A stretch of 7,066 nucleotides of DNA from Lachnospiraceae bacterium (GTDB taxonomy: Bacteria > Bacillota_A > Clostridia > Lachnospirales > Lachnospiraceae). This document shows, in pieces, positions 1 through 6,257 of the stretch. Position 1 is the stretch's first letter. Each line of letters starts with the position of its first letter. The position numbers and the translations under genes were made by a program. The notes under the pieces are model-generated. The model was not told the origin of the DNA, ran no database searches, and saw only the letters and a list, made by a program, of their open reading frames with translations. The DNA lies in assembly GCA_017958935.1 (NCBI GenBank), contig JAGDBR010000138.1:1-7066 (forward strand). The letters run 5' to 3'.

Positions 1-740
1 AGCTTCACGTCGAAGAAGTTCATCTGCGGCGTGCCGATGAAGCCGGCCACGAACTTGTTGTACGGCTCGTTGTACAGGTTCATCGGGGTGTCGATCTGCT
101 GGACGTAGCCGAGCTTCATGACGACGATGCGCGTGCCCATGGTCATCGCCTCCACCTGGTCGTGCGTGACGTAGATGAAGGTCGTCTTCAGGCTCTTGTG
201 CAGCGCCGTGATCTCTGTACGCATCGCCGCTCTCAGCTTCGCGTCCAGGTTCGACAGCGGCTCATCCAGCAGGAAGACCTTCGGATCGCGGACCAGCGCA
301 CGTCCCAGCGCGACACGCTGTCTCTGGCCGCCGCTCATCTCCTTGGGCTTGCGTTCCAGATACTCTTCGATGTCGAGCATTTTCGCGGCTTTCAGCACGC
401 GCTCCTTGATCTCCCCCTCCGGCATCTTCCGGTTTCTCAGACCGAAAGCCATGTTCTCGTACACGGTCATGTGCGGGTACAAAGCGTAACTCTGGAACAC
501 CATCGCAATGTCGCGGTCCTTCGGCTCCATGTCGTTCACCAGCGTGTCGCCGATGAACAGGTCGCCTGCGGTGATCGTCTCAAGGCCGGCGATCATGCGG
601 AGCGTCGTGGACTTACCGCAGCCCGAAGGCCCGACGAAGACGATGAATTCCCGGTCGGCAATGTCGATGGAAAAATCGTTTACAGCTTTGTGCCCGTTAT
701 CATACACCTTGTAGATGTGGGAAAGCTTTAGATTTGCCAT
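1..740 (-). CDS. msmK: Sugar ABC transporter ATP-binding protein, MsmK/UgpC type (partial, C-terminus outside window)
   Basis: Cytoplasmic ATPase that powers an ABC importer, probably for maltodextrins in this context. I translated it directly: 246 complete codons are visible before the left edge cuts it. The nucleotide-binding domain is intact. Walker [10 protein letters not shown] is at residues 37-45, the Q-loop glutamine is in VFQ at 83, the signature is MSGGQRQR at 135-142 (the family usually has LSGGQ), Walker B FLLDEP is at 156-161, the D-loop is SNLD at 163-166, and the H-loop histidine is in THDQ at 192-195. The stretch [10 protein letters not shown] at 199-208 is typical of the MsmK/MalK/UgpC group. 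The C-terminal TOBE-like regulatory domain lies outside the window. The ATG at 738-740 follows a GGAGG at 748-752 with 7 nt spacing, which fixes the start. Such ATPases often serve several sugar importers, so the exact substrate is inferred from the neighbouring amylase and pullulanase. No permease gene is visible. Confidence 0.95.
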   Translation of the reverse strand, partial: MANLKLSHIYKVYDNGHKAVNDFSIDIADREFIVFVGPSGCGKSTTLRMIAGLETITAGDLFIGDTLVNDMEPKDRDIAMVFQSYALYPHMTVYENMAFGLRNRKMPEGEIKERVLKAAKMLDIEEYLERKPKEMSGGQRQRVALGRALVRDPKVFLLDEPLSNLDAKLRAAMRTEITALHKSLKTTFIYVTHDQVEAMTMGTRIVVMKLGYVQQIDTPMNLYNEPYNKFVAGFIGTPQMNFFDVK

Positions 741-1236
741 ACTCTCTCCTCCGTTTATTGTAGAATGGATGATGGTTTATCTTCAGAATTGCCTTGTCGC
801 AGGCGGCACGACCCGCCCTGCGTCCGACAAATTGAATTCCGTTTTGGTCCAGCGCATGCAGGATGCGGCCGATGCCGGTCAGATGCGCGTTGATCGTCCC
901 GGCGACAGCGCCCTTCTTGTCGAAGACCGAATAGACGTCGTCTTTCAGGCTCACCTTGGCGACGTCCTTCAGCGCCACGGCCCTGCGCCGAAACAGATAA
1001 CTCATGTGCAGGACGCCGTCCTCGACGTATGCCCTGTCCGTGACCATCGCGAACAGGACCGCGCCGGCCGCGATGCCGACGATCGCAAACATAATGCCTG
1101 CGAAAATGCCGAGAGCATCGCCTTTACCGAGCACGAAGAGCAGCACGGCCGCCGTCAGGCTGCCCGCAAAGGCCGCCACCGTGAAGATGAACGGCTTTTT
1201 ATCGACTTCCGTGCTGATCTCTCCGTGTCTGAACAT
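700..1236 (-). CDS. Small membrane protein with two TM segments and a bacterial PH-like domain
   Basis: Hypothetical protein of 178 residues as the open frame stands; I do not recognise a named family. Residues about 16-36 and 42-65 are hydrophobic and form two transmembrane segments joined by a short GKGD loop. After them, residues about 68-136 look like a small bacterial PH-type beta domain. It starts [19 protein letters not shown], runs through short beta strands, and closes with a helix (ILHALDQNG) as PH folds do. The ATG at 1234-1236 is one base after the pullulanase stop, and its ribosome binding site lies inside the pullulanase 3' end, so translation is probably coupled. The end is doubtful. 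The domain seems complete near residue 137, and the last 40 or so residues are basic and irregular. They run through the ribosome binding site and first 41 bases of the ATPase gene. Either the tail is unselected read-through or a base error or frameshift lies near 780-830; another frame stops at 755-757, just before that ribosome binding site. The role in starch use is unknown. Confidence 0.7.
   Translation of the reverse strand: MFRHGEISTEVDKKPFIFTVAAFAGSLTAAVLLFVLGKGDALGIFAGIMFAIVGIAAGAVLFAMVTDRAYVEDGVLHMSYLFRRRAVALKDVAKVSLKDDVYSVFDKKGAVAGTINAHLTGIGRILHALDQNGIQFVGRRAGRAACDKAILKINHHPFYNKRRREYGKSKAFPHLQGV
746..752 (-). promoter_or_regulatory. Ribosome binding site of the MsmK-type ATPase gene
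   Basis: On the minus strand this reads GGAGGAG, a near-perfect anti-16S match, with its GGAGG core 7 nt before the ATG at 740. It lies inside the 3' end of the open frame of the upstream membrane-protein gene, so the two genes overlap as drawn. Confidence 0.85.
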
Positions 1237-1237
1237 G

Positions 1238-4048
1238 TTATTTCACCTTTTCCAGAACGACTGATTCGTTCGACATCGTGTTGAACGAGCCCGTCACGGT
1301 CTCGTATTCGTTCCGAACGTTCGAGAACACGATCCTGTATGTGCCGTCCAGTTCGACCTTCGCAGCGCCAAGCGCGTGGTAAACGAGCAGGTCACCGATC
1401 TGATACGCGATAACGTTCTTGTCGGAAGGCAGGAGCGTGAACTGCTCTTTGATCTCCTTCCGGGTCGCCAGCCTGAATTCCGGATGCTCCGCGCGGAAGC
1501 GGATCATCTCTGCGGTCTTCCGGCAGACGTCCAGATTCTTGATCTTTAAATAATAATCCATGACATTGATGTGATCGCCGACATTATAAGAATTGCCTTC
1601 GTACTTTCCGGTGTCAGGATCGAGTTTGCTGCGCATGAACTCCTCGCCTTCCTGAATGAAGGGCACGCCCTCGGACAGGAACACGATCGCGTCAGCCTGC
1701 GTGTAGGCGGCCGGCATGCGGCTGTCGGGCGCAGTCTGGATCAATTGGTCGTACAAAGTGTAGTTGTCGTGGCAGGACACGTAGTTCAGGACCTGGTTCG
1801 GGTCAATGTCCTGTGTCTTCACCGTCTCTTTCGAGAAGCGGCCTTCCACGCACATCGCGACCATCGAAGCGTCTGCCGTGCTGCCCTGCACAAATCCCTT
1901 GCCCGGGCTGTTTCCACCACGGACGGCATTTCGGATCACGTCGTTGAATGCACCGACCAGGACGCCGTTCCCGCAGAAGAAGTCCTGCGCGAGGGAAGCC
2001 TGGACCGTCGTCTGGGACGTCAGTTTTGTATCGCTCGTTCCGGCCTTTAATTTCGACGCACCTCCGGTCCAGGGTTCACCGTAAACCATGATATGCGGAT
2101 CCAGCGCCTTGCAGTCGTTATAGACGTCGATCATCGTCTGGTTGTCGATGAGGCCCATCAGGTCGAAGCGGAAGCCCGACAGATGGTACTCACCGATCCA
2201 GAAGCGGCACGATTCGCGGATGAATTTGTTGACCATATACCGCTCGGACGCAACTTCATTTCCACAGCCGGAGCCGTTATAGAACGCGCCGTTCGCCTTC
2301 GTGCGGTAGTAATAATACGGCACGAGCAGGTTGAAATTCGAATTCTCGGAACTCGCGGTGTGATTGTATACCACGTCCATGTTGATCGAAATGCCTGCTT
2401 CATGCATTGCAAGGACCATCTTTTTAAATTCCTTGATGCGGTTGAAGCCGTCGTACGGATCCGTGGAGTAACTGCCTTCCAGTACGTTATAGTTCTGCGG
2501 ATCGTAGCCCCAGTTGTAGTTTTCTTTCGAAACTGTGTTCCCCGACTTCGTCTCGTCCACCGAGGAGTAATCGTAGAACGGCTGCAGCTGGATGTGCGTG
2601 ATCCCGAGCTCGCGTACGTGGTCGAGGCCCGTGGAGACCGTGATGCCGTCTTCGGTGTGGGTCGTGCCGCTCTCTGCAAGACCGAGGAATTTACCCCTGT
2701 AGGCTTCCGTCACGCCGCTTGTCTCGCTGATCGTCATGTCGCGTACATGAGCTTCGTAAATGACGGCGTCGACGCCGTTCCCTTCGAACGGCCGCTTGTC
2801 TTCCGCCCAGCCCTGGATGTCCGCGTTCAGCCGCGTGAAGTTCACGGCCATGCCGCGGCGCCCGTTGATGCCGGCACTCTTCGCGTACGGATCGGCGACT
2901 TCGTTCGTGCCCTTCGAGTTCGTCACGGTGTAGGTGTAATAGACGCCGTCCAGATCTTCGTTCAGGGTGATTGCGTAGACGCCCTTGTCGCCGCGCTCCA
3001 TCTCATGGACGGCGTAGGGTTCCTTCTCGGTCATGTAGTCGCCTGTCTTGTACAGGTTCAGCACCAGCTTCGTGCTCGTCGGCGCCCAGACCTTGAAGGT
3101 GGTCGCCTTCGGATTCTTTTCGTCGTCGAACGTCACGCCCAGGTCTTCGCCGTCGTAGGCGTAGCGCTCGTTGAATTCATCGGTATCGAAATAGTTCGTC
3201 ATCATCAGCTCGACCTGATTCGTCCAGGTGGGGTCAAAACGGTAGCTGACCGTCACGACGTCGCAGAGGTCGATGTCGTCCTTCAGCGTCAGGAATGCCC
3301 GCTGCAGGGACGGATCGTACGCTTCCATCGTGAAGTCCGTGTACGGCTGCCCGTTCCGCGTGACGTAGAACCGCGGCTGATACGACTTGAAGTCGTTCGC
3401 GAGCGGCTTGAAGTACACGCCGATCGTCTTCGAATCCTGCAGCATCGCATAATTGACGATGGACTTGCAGGCGTTCTCCTGCGTGTCGAAGACCGTGGAT
3501 TCGGTCGTCCGGACGTACACGTTCTGGATACCGTCCGGCGTCTTCGGCAGGATGTCGATCGAACGGTCGCCGTCCGGATCCTTCGACCAGTCGTCGGTGC
3601 GGATGATGAAGCCGAGCTTGTCAAGCCCCTGCCCTTCCGAGATCACGGCAAGGTCAAGATCGGCATATACGCCGTAATCGTCATAGCCGGTGAACGGATA
3701 AGCGGCGCCGTTGCCGCCGTTCGTCATATCCCAGGCCCAGACGTTCCAGGGCGCGTAGCAGGCGCGGTCGTTCCCTGCATCGTCGTTCCGGCGGTAGTGA
3801 AGACGGACCGTCTTCGTGTCGGCTTCCGGCATCGCGGAATGATCGACTTCGTCCTTCGTATAAGCGCTGACGACGTTCCCCGCAGGCTCGAGCTGGATCG
3901 GAACGTCATCCGGTCCCTCCTCCATCGCCTGCTCCGTGGTCGGCGCCTGCGTTCCGCTCGGTTCCGTCGGCTCCGCGGGCTTCTTGCAGCCGGCAAGCAG
4001 CGAGGCCGTCAGTATCAGTGCCAGCAGTATCGCCAAGATCCTTTTCAT
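1238..4048 (-). CDS. pulA: Type I pullulanase, GH13_14 lipoprotein with CBM41, N2 and CBM48 domains
   Basis: Extracellular debranching enzyme of 936 residues that hydrolyses alpha-1,6 links in pullulan, amylopectin and limit dextrins. It begins with a lipoprotein signal peptide ending in LLAGC (Cys21), followed by a Pro/Thr/Glu-rich linker to about residue 60, so it should be anchored on the outer face of the membrane. Residues about 78-195 form a CBM41 (PUD) starch-binding domain with Trp104 and Trp106 in VWAW and Trp154 in the DDWSKD motif. About 195-305 is a pullulanase N2-like domain, and about 310-410 a CBM48 with VWAP at 320-323. The GH13 barrel starts near YEAHVRD (431-437). The type I pullulanase signature YNWGYDP is at 511-517. 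Conserved regions are DVVYNH (558-563), GFRFDLMG with nucleophile Asp629, YGEPW with acid/base Glu658, and SCHDN with Asp761. All catalytic residues are present. A short beta domain closes the protein. The ATG at 4048 is set by the signal peptide and an AAAGGAG site. It is third of the five genes seen, 46 nt after the amylase. Confidence 0.97.
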   Translation of the reverse strand: MKRILAILLALILTASLLAGCKKPAEPTEPSGTQAPTTEQAMEEGPDDVPIQLEPAGNVVSAYTKDEVDHSAMPEADTKTVRLHYRRNDDAGNDRACYAPWNVWAWDMTNGGNGAAYPFTGYDDYGVYADLDLAVISEGQGLDKLGFIIRTDDWSKDPDGDRSIDILPKTPDGIQNVYVRTTESTVFDTQENACKSIVNYAMLQDSKTIGVYFKPLANDFKSYQPRFYVTRNGQPYTDFTMEAYDPSLQRAFLTLKDDIDLCDVVTVSYRFDPTWTNQVELMMTNYFDTDEFNERYAYDGEDLGVTFDDEKNPKATTFKVWAPTSTKLVLNLYKTGDYMTEKEPYAVHEMERGDKGVYAITLNEDLDGVYYTYTVTNSKGTNEVADPYAKSAGINGRRGMAVNFTRLNADIQGWAEDKRPFEGNGVDAVIYEAHVRDMTISETSGVTEAYRGKFLGLAESGTTHTEDGITVSTGLDHVRELGITHIQLQPFYDYSSVDETKSGNTVSKENYNWGYDPQNYNVLEGSYSTDPYDGFNRIKEFKKMVLAMHEAGISINMDVVYNHTASSENSNFNLLVPYYYYRTKANGAFYNGSGCGNEVASERYMVNKFIRESCRFWIGEYHLSGFRFDLMGLIDNQTMIDVYNDCKALDPHIMVYGEPWTGGASKLKAGTSDTKLTSQTTVQASLAQDFFCGNGVLVGAFNDVIRNAVRGGNSPGKGFVQGSTADASMVAMCVEGRFSKETVKTQDIDPNQVLNYVSCHDNYTLYDQLIQTAPDSRMPAAYTQADAIVFLSEGVPFIQEGEEFMRSKLDPDTGKYEGNSYNVGDHINVMDYYLKIKNLDVCRKTAEMIRFRAEHPEFRLATRKEIKEQFTLLPSDKNVIAYQIGDLLVYHALGAAKVELDGTYRIVFSNVRNEYETVTGSFNTMSNESVVLEKVK
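1244..1251 (-). promoter_or_regulatory. Ribosome binding site of the PH-like membrane protein gene, inside the pullulanase 3' end
   Basis: The minus strand reads AAAAGGTG about 8-9 nt before the ATG at 1236. It lies within the last codons of the pullulanase gene, whose TAA is at 1238-1240. This supports translational coupling of the two genes. Confidence 0.65.
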
Positions 4049-4057
4049 GTTTCGATG

Positions 4058-4064
4058 CTCCTTT
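4058..4064 (-). promoter_or_regulatory. Ribosome binding site of the pullulanase gene
   Basis: The minus strand reads AAAGGAG, 9 nt before the ATG at 4048. It sits two bases downstream of a small GC-rich hairpin (4067-4080), close enough that the structure could affect ribosome access. Confidence 0.85.
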
Positions 4065-4066
4065 CC

Positions 4067-4080
4067 GCGGGCAGCCCCGC
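4067..4080 (-). other. Small GC-rich hairpin just before the pullulanase ribosome binding site
   Basis: GCGGG and CCCGC form a 5-bp stem around a 4-nt loop. No T-run follows, so it is not an intrinsic terminator. It is short and could be chance in GC-rich DNA, but it occupies most of the space between the amylase stop and the pullulanase ribosome binding site. Confidence 0.4.
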
Positions 4081-4086
4081 AGGAAC

Positions 4087-4107
4087 GTCCGGGATCAGAA
4101 CCCGGAC
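4087..4107 (-). other. Hairpin over the amylase stop codon
   Basis: GTCCGGG and CCCGGAC pair perfectly over 7 bp around a 7-nt loop, and the amylase TGA (4095-4097) lies in the loop. No T-run follows, so it is not a classical terminator. It may act as a 3' stability element or processing barrier between the two enzyme cistrons. That role is inferred from structure and position only. Confidence 0.5.
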
Positions 4108-6167
4108 AGGTCGCAGAACCCGGCCTTCAGGATGTCTCCCTTGATGTCGGAACTCTGCTTCAGTACGTGCGAATCCCAGTTGTTCGGATCCGTGATCTCG
4201 TAGCCCTTCTCGAACGCAGCCACGAGGAAGCCGGTCATGCCCGCCGTGTCGACGAGCATCACGCCGTCCCGGATCTCATAATCCTTGCTCCATTTGCCCG
4301 GATTCCAGCTCCAGATATAGAGCTCGTAATCACCGTTCAGATATTTTTCGTCCAGATTGATGACGTTGAAGAAGCCGTCGATCAGCTCGACCGGCGTGTA
4401 CGTGAACTGCTGCTCGAAGACGTTGAGGCCCTTCCGAAGATACAGGTGGAGCACGGTCCTGCCGTCCGCGACGTGATCCGCGAGCGCGATCTCCGCCGTA
4501 TCAACGACCGGGACCTTCACGGACGGATCGCCGTTAAAGTAGCAGTACGCTTCGTCGCACTGATGGACCGTGATCTTGATCTTCTTGTCGCCTACGTAGG
4601 AGCTGTCCCGTTCGGAGATCTCCGCCCAGGGATGCACGTCTTTCGAGCGCGTCACAAGCGCCATGCCGTTCGCTTCGAACTTCACGTACGCTATATGCTG
4701 CGCCACCGGGACCTTCTCTCCCGTCAGCGCGTCATAATAGCAGCCGTCCTCCAGGTGCGGGACCGCGACCGTCACGTACCGCTCCGGGTCGACGTCGCCG
4801 ACGTTCAGGATCAGGACGCCCTGGTCGTCTTTCCCGATCTTTTCGTTCACGTAGCAGGTCCCGTCGGCGGATTCATAGGAATCCGCGTCGAAGAACCGGT
4901 TGTGGAAGCGGTTGCAGACCGCCACGTATTCGCTCTCGAAGCCGTAGGAGCCGACCGTTCCGACCGTCAGTTCGTCCGTCGGCCGCGCGAGGAACAGGCC
5001 GCCCAGGCCCTTCTTCGCCGCGATGACCGACCAGTACTTCGCCACGCGCACATTGGAATAATGCGTGTTCGACGTCACGTACTCGTCGTGGCTCTCGACC
5101 CAGGCGATCAGCTGCGACGCGTCGTTCGTCTTCAGCGGCGCTTCCAGGATCTTCAGCGGATCCTTGACCGCGAACACGTTCTTGAACGACGCCGTGAAGC
5201 CGTCGTCCGTGATGCGCATGCGGTCCGTATATAAGGAAAGATCCCTGCCGGCCGGCGAATTCAGGATCTCGCCGTAGGCATACAGGTTCTTTCCGGTCTT
5301 TTCATGATAATAAGTCACGGCTTCCCCGAGCGTCTTTTCCCAGAAATCGCTCGGATAATCCGGATCGTCTGCCGTCTCGACGTGCTTGGCCGCGTCAAAG
5401 CGGAAGCCGTCGATCCCGGCGTCGATGCACTCGAACAGCAGCGAGCGCACCCGCTCCTGCACATAAGGATTCGCCGTGTTCAGATCGGGCAGGTTCCCGT
5501 ACGGATAATACTGCGTTTCCGCGCCGGAACCCCTCGCGTTCTTGTTGTGGTGGAACGTCACGCCGTTCCCGTCGGTATCCCCGTTCCGGTTCGCGTAGAG
5601 CACCGGTTCGTAATCGGCGACAGCCGGGGATACGGTCGGCGTGCCGTCTTCTTCCTTGCCCTCATCGTCCGTCGTCGCCATGTGATTCACGACGATGTCC
5701 GCGAGGATGCAGATCCCGTACCGCTCCGCTTCCGCACACAGCTCGACGAGGTCTTCCTTCGTGCCGAGCGCGGACTGGTCTCCGATCGAGAAGCTTAAGG
5801 GCTGGTAGAACGCCCACCAGGCCGAGCCGCCGCTCTTCGGCTGCTGGACCGGCATCGTCAGGACGTTCTTAAAGCCGGCGTTCGCGATGTTCTCGAGATT
5901 CGCCAGGATCTCCCGGTACGTCCAGTTGAACGCATGGAGCGTCAGACCGTCCTCCGCATTCCCGGGGAGCGCGTCGGTATAGCGGTCGTCGAAATCCTTG
6001 ACGTCCGGCAGCTCGACTTCCTTCGTCTCTTCTTCCGAAGAAGGTTCCACGGTCTGCTGCGTGGGCGCTTCCGACGTCGTCTGCCCGCCGTTCGTTCTGC
6101 AGGAAACAGCCGAAAGCATCACCGCCAGGCAAAGCAGGACCGCAATTCGTTTTTTCAGATTCTTCAT
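4095..6167 (-). CDS. Lipoprotein alpha-amylase, GH13 (subfamily 28-like), with extra C-terminal module
   Basis: Extracellular alpha-amylase of 690 residues that cuts internal alpha-1,4 links of starch. The signal peptide MKNLKKRIAVLL... ends in AVSC (Cys23), a slightly atypical lipobox with Ala at -3. A Thr/Glu/Ser-rich linker runs to about residue 50. The catalytic domain begins at LHAFNW (77-82), like Bacillus subtilis AmyE. It carries DIVVNH (157-162), LPDLNT (226-231), GFRFDAAKH (254-262, nucleophile Asp258), YGEIL with acid/base Glu300, and VESHD (357-361, Asp361). I checked the three catalytic codons against the DNA. GLFLARP follows near 390. Domain C ends near 510. About 180 further residues contain a beta-rich part and then an aromatic segment YIWSWNPGKW (about 616-625), probably a carbohydrate-binding module. 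The frame stays open 17 codons upstream, but the ATG at 6165-6167 is preferred because it has GGGAGG 7 nt before it and gives a proper signal peptide. The next gene encodes the debranching partner. Confidence 0.95.
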   Translation of the reverse strand: MKNLKKRIAVLLCLAVMLSAVSCRTNGGQTTSEAPTQQTVEPSSEEETKEVELPDVKDFDDRYTDALPGNAEDGLTLHAFNWTYREILANLENIANAGFKNVLTMPVQQPKSGGSAWWAFYQPLSFSIGDQSALGTKEDLVELCAEAERYGICILADIVVNHMATTDDEGKEEDGTPTVSPAVADYEPVLYANRNGDTDGNGVTFHHNKNARGSGAETQYYPYGNLPDLNTANPYVQERVRSLLFECIDAGIDGFRFDAAKHVETADDPDYPSDFWEKTLGEAVTYYHEKTGKNLYAYGEILNSPAGRDLSLYTDRMRITDDGFTASFKNVFAVKDPLKILEAPLKTNDASQLIAWVESHDEYVTSNTHYSNVRVAKYWSVIAAKKGLGGLFLARPTDELTVGTVGSYGFESEYVAVCNRFHNRFFDADSYESADGTCYVNEKIGKDDQGVLILNVGDVDPERYVTVAVPHLEDGCYYDALTGEKVPVAQHIAYVKFEANGMALVTRSKDVHPWAEISERDSSYVGDKKIKITVHQCDEAYCYFNGDPSVKVPVVDTAEIALADHVADGRTVLHLYLRKGLNVFEQQFTYTPVELIDGFFNVINLDEKYLNGDYELYIWSWNPGKWSKDYEIRDGVMLVDTAGMTGFLVAAFEKGYEITDPNNWDSHVLKQSSDIKGDILKAGFCDLSGF

Positions 6168-6174
6168 GACTGTA

Positions 6175-6180
6175 CCTCCC
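6175..6180 (-). promoter_or_regulatory. Ribosome binding site that fixes the amylase start
   Basis: The minus strand reads GGGAGG, 7 nt before the ATG at 6167. This supports that start over the in-frame ATG at 6216-6218, which lies inside the stem-loop and would put 17 extra residues before the signal peptide. Confidence 0.88.
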
Positions 6181-6195
6181 GCAAAAAACATCCGT

Positions 6196-6242
6196 AAAAA
6201 GCCCGCAAGGGGCTTCATAAGCCTGATGCTTATGAAGCCCCT
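6196..6242 (-). terminator. Strong intergenic stem-loop followed by T-run; terminator, attenuator or 3' stability hairpin
   Basis: The arms at 6228-6242 and 6208-6222 are perfectly complementary over 15 bp, with a 5-nt loop at 6223-6227. On the minus strand the stem is followed by TGCGGGC and then TTTTT (6196-6200), with a further TTTTTT at 6183-6188. The T-run starts 7 nt after the stem, farther than in a textbook terminator. A second, shorter hairpin (AAGCCC with GGGCTT, 6199-6215) shares the 3' arm and abuts the T-run, so the two structures exclude each other. The element begins 15 nt after the stop codon of the upstream gene. It could end or reduce transcription into the amylase gene, or protect the upstream mRNA. 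I found no convincing promoter between it and the amylase, so partial read-through is the simplest reading. Confidence 0.75.
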
Positions 6243-6257
6243 CCGGTTGTGTGTTGA

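Noticed and set aside
162..731. 189-codon plus-strand open frame over the ATPase gene
   Set aside because: The minus-strand frame encodes a full ABC nucleotide-binding domain with every motif in order, so the plus-strand frame is a shadow.
2093..4144. 683-codon open frame on the plus strand
   Set aside because: It lies antisense to the pullulanase gene, whose domains and catalytic motifs are complete. Its translation is Arg/Val/Asp-rich with no recognisable domain. It results from GC-rich third codon positions on the coding strand.
3936..5234. 432-codon open frame on the plus strand
   Set aside because: It is antisense to the amylase and the start of the pullulanase, has low-complexity Arg/Val/Asp composition, and no convincing domain.
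6168..6218. 17-codon N-terminal extension of the amylase
   Set aside because: The upstream ATG lies inside the stem-loop, and the extension would bury the lipoprotein signal peptide. The ATG at 6167 has a GGGAGG at ideal spacing.
6168..6257. Separate promoter for the amylase gene
   Set aside because: I could not find a convincing -35/-10 pair at proper spacing in this gap; the AT-rich parts are explained by the stem-loop and T-runs.
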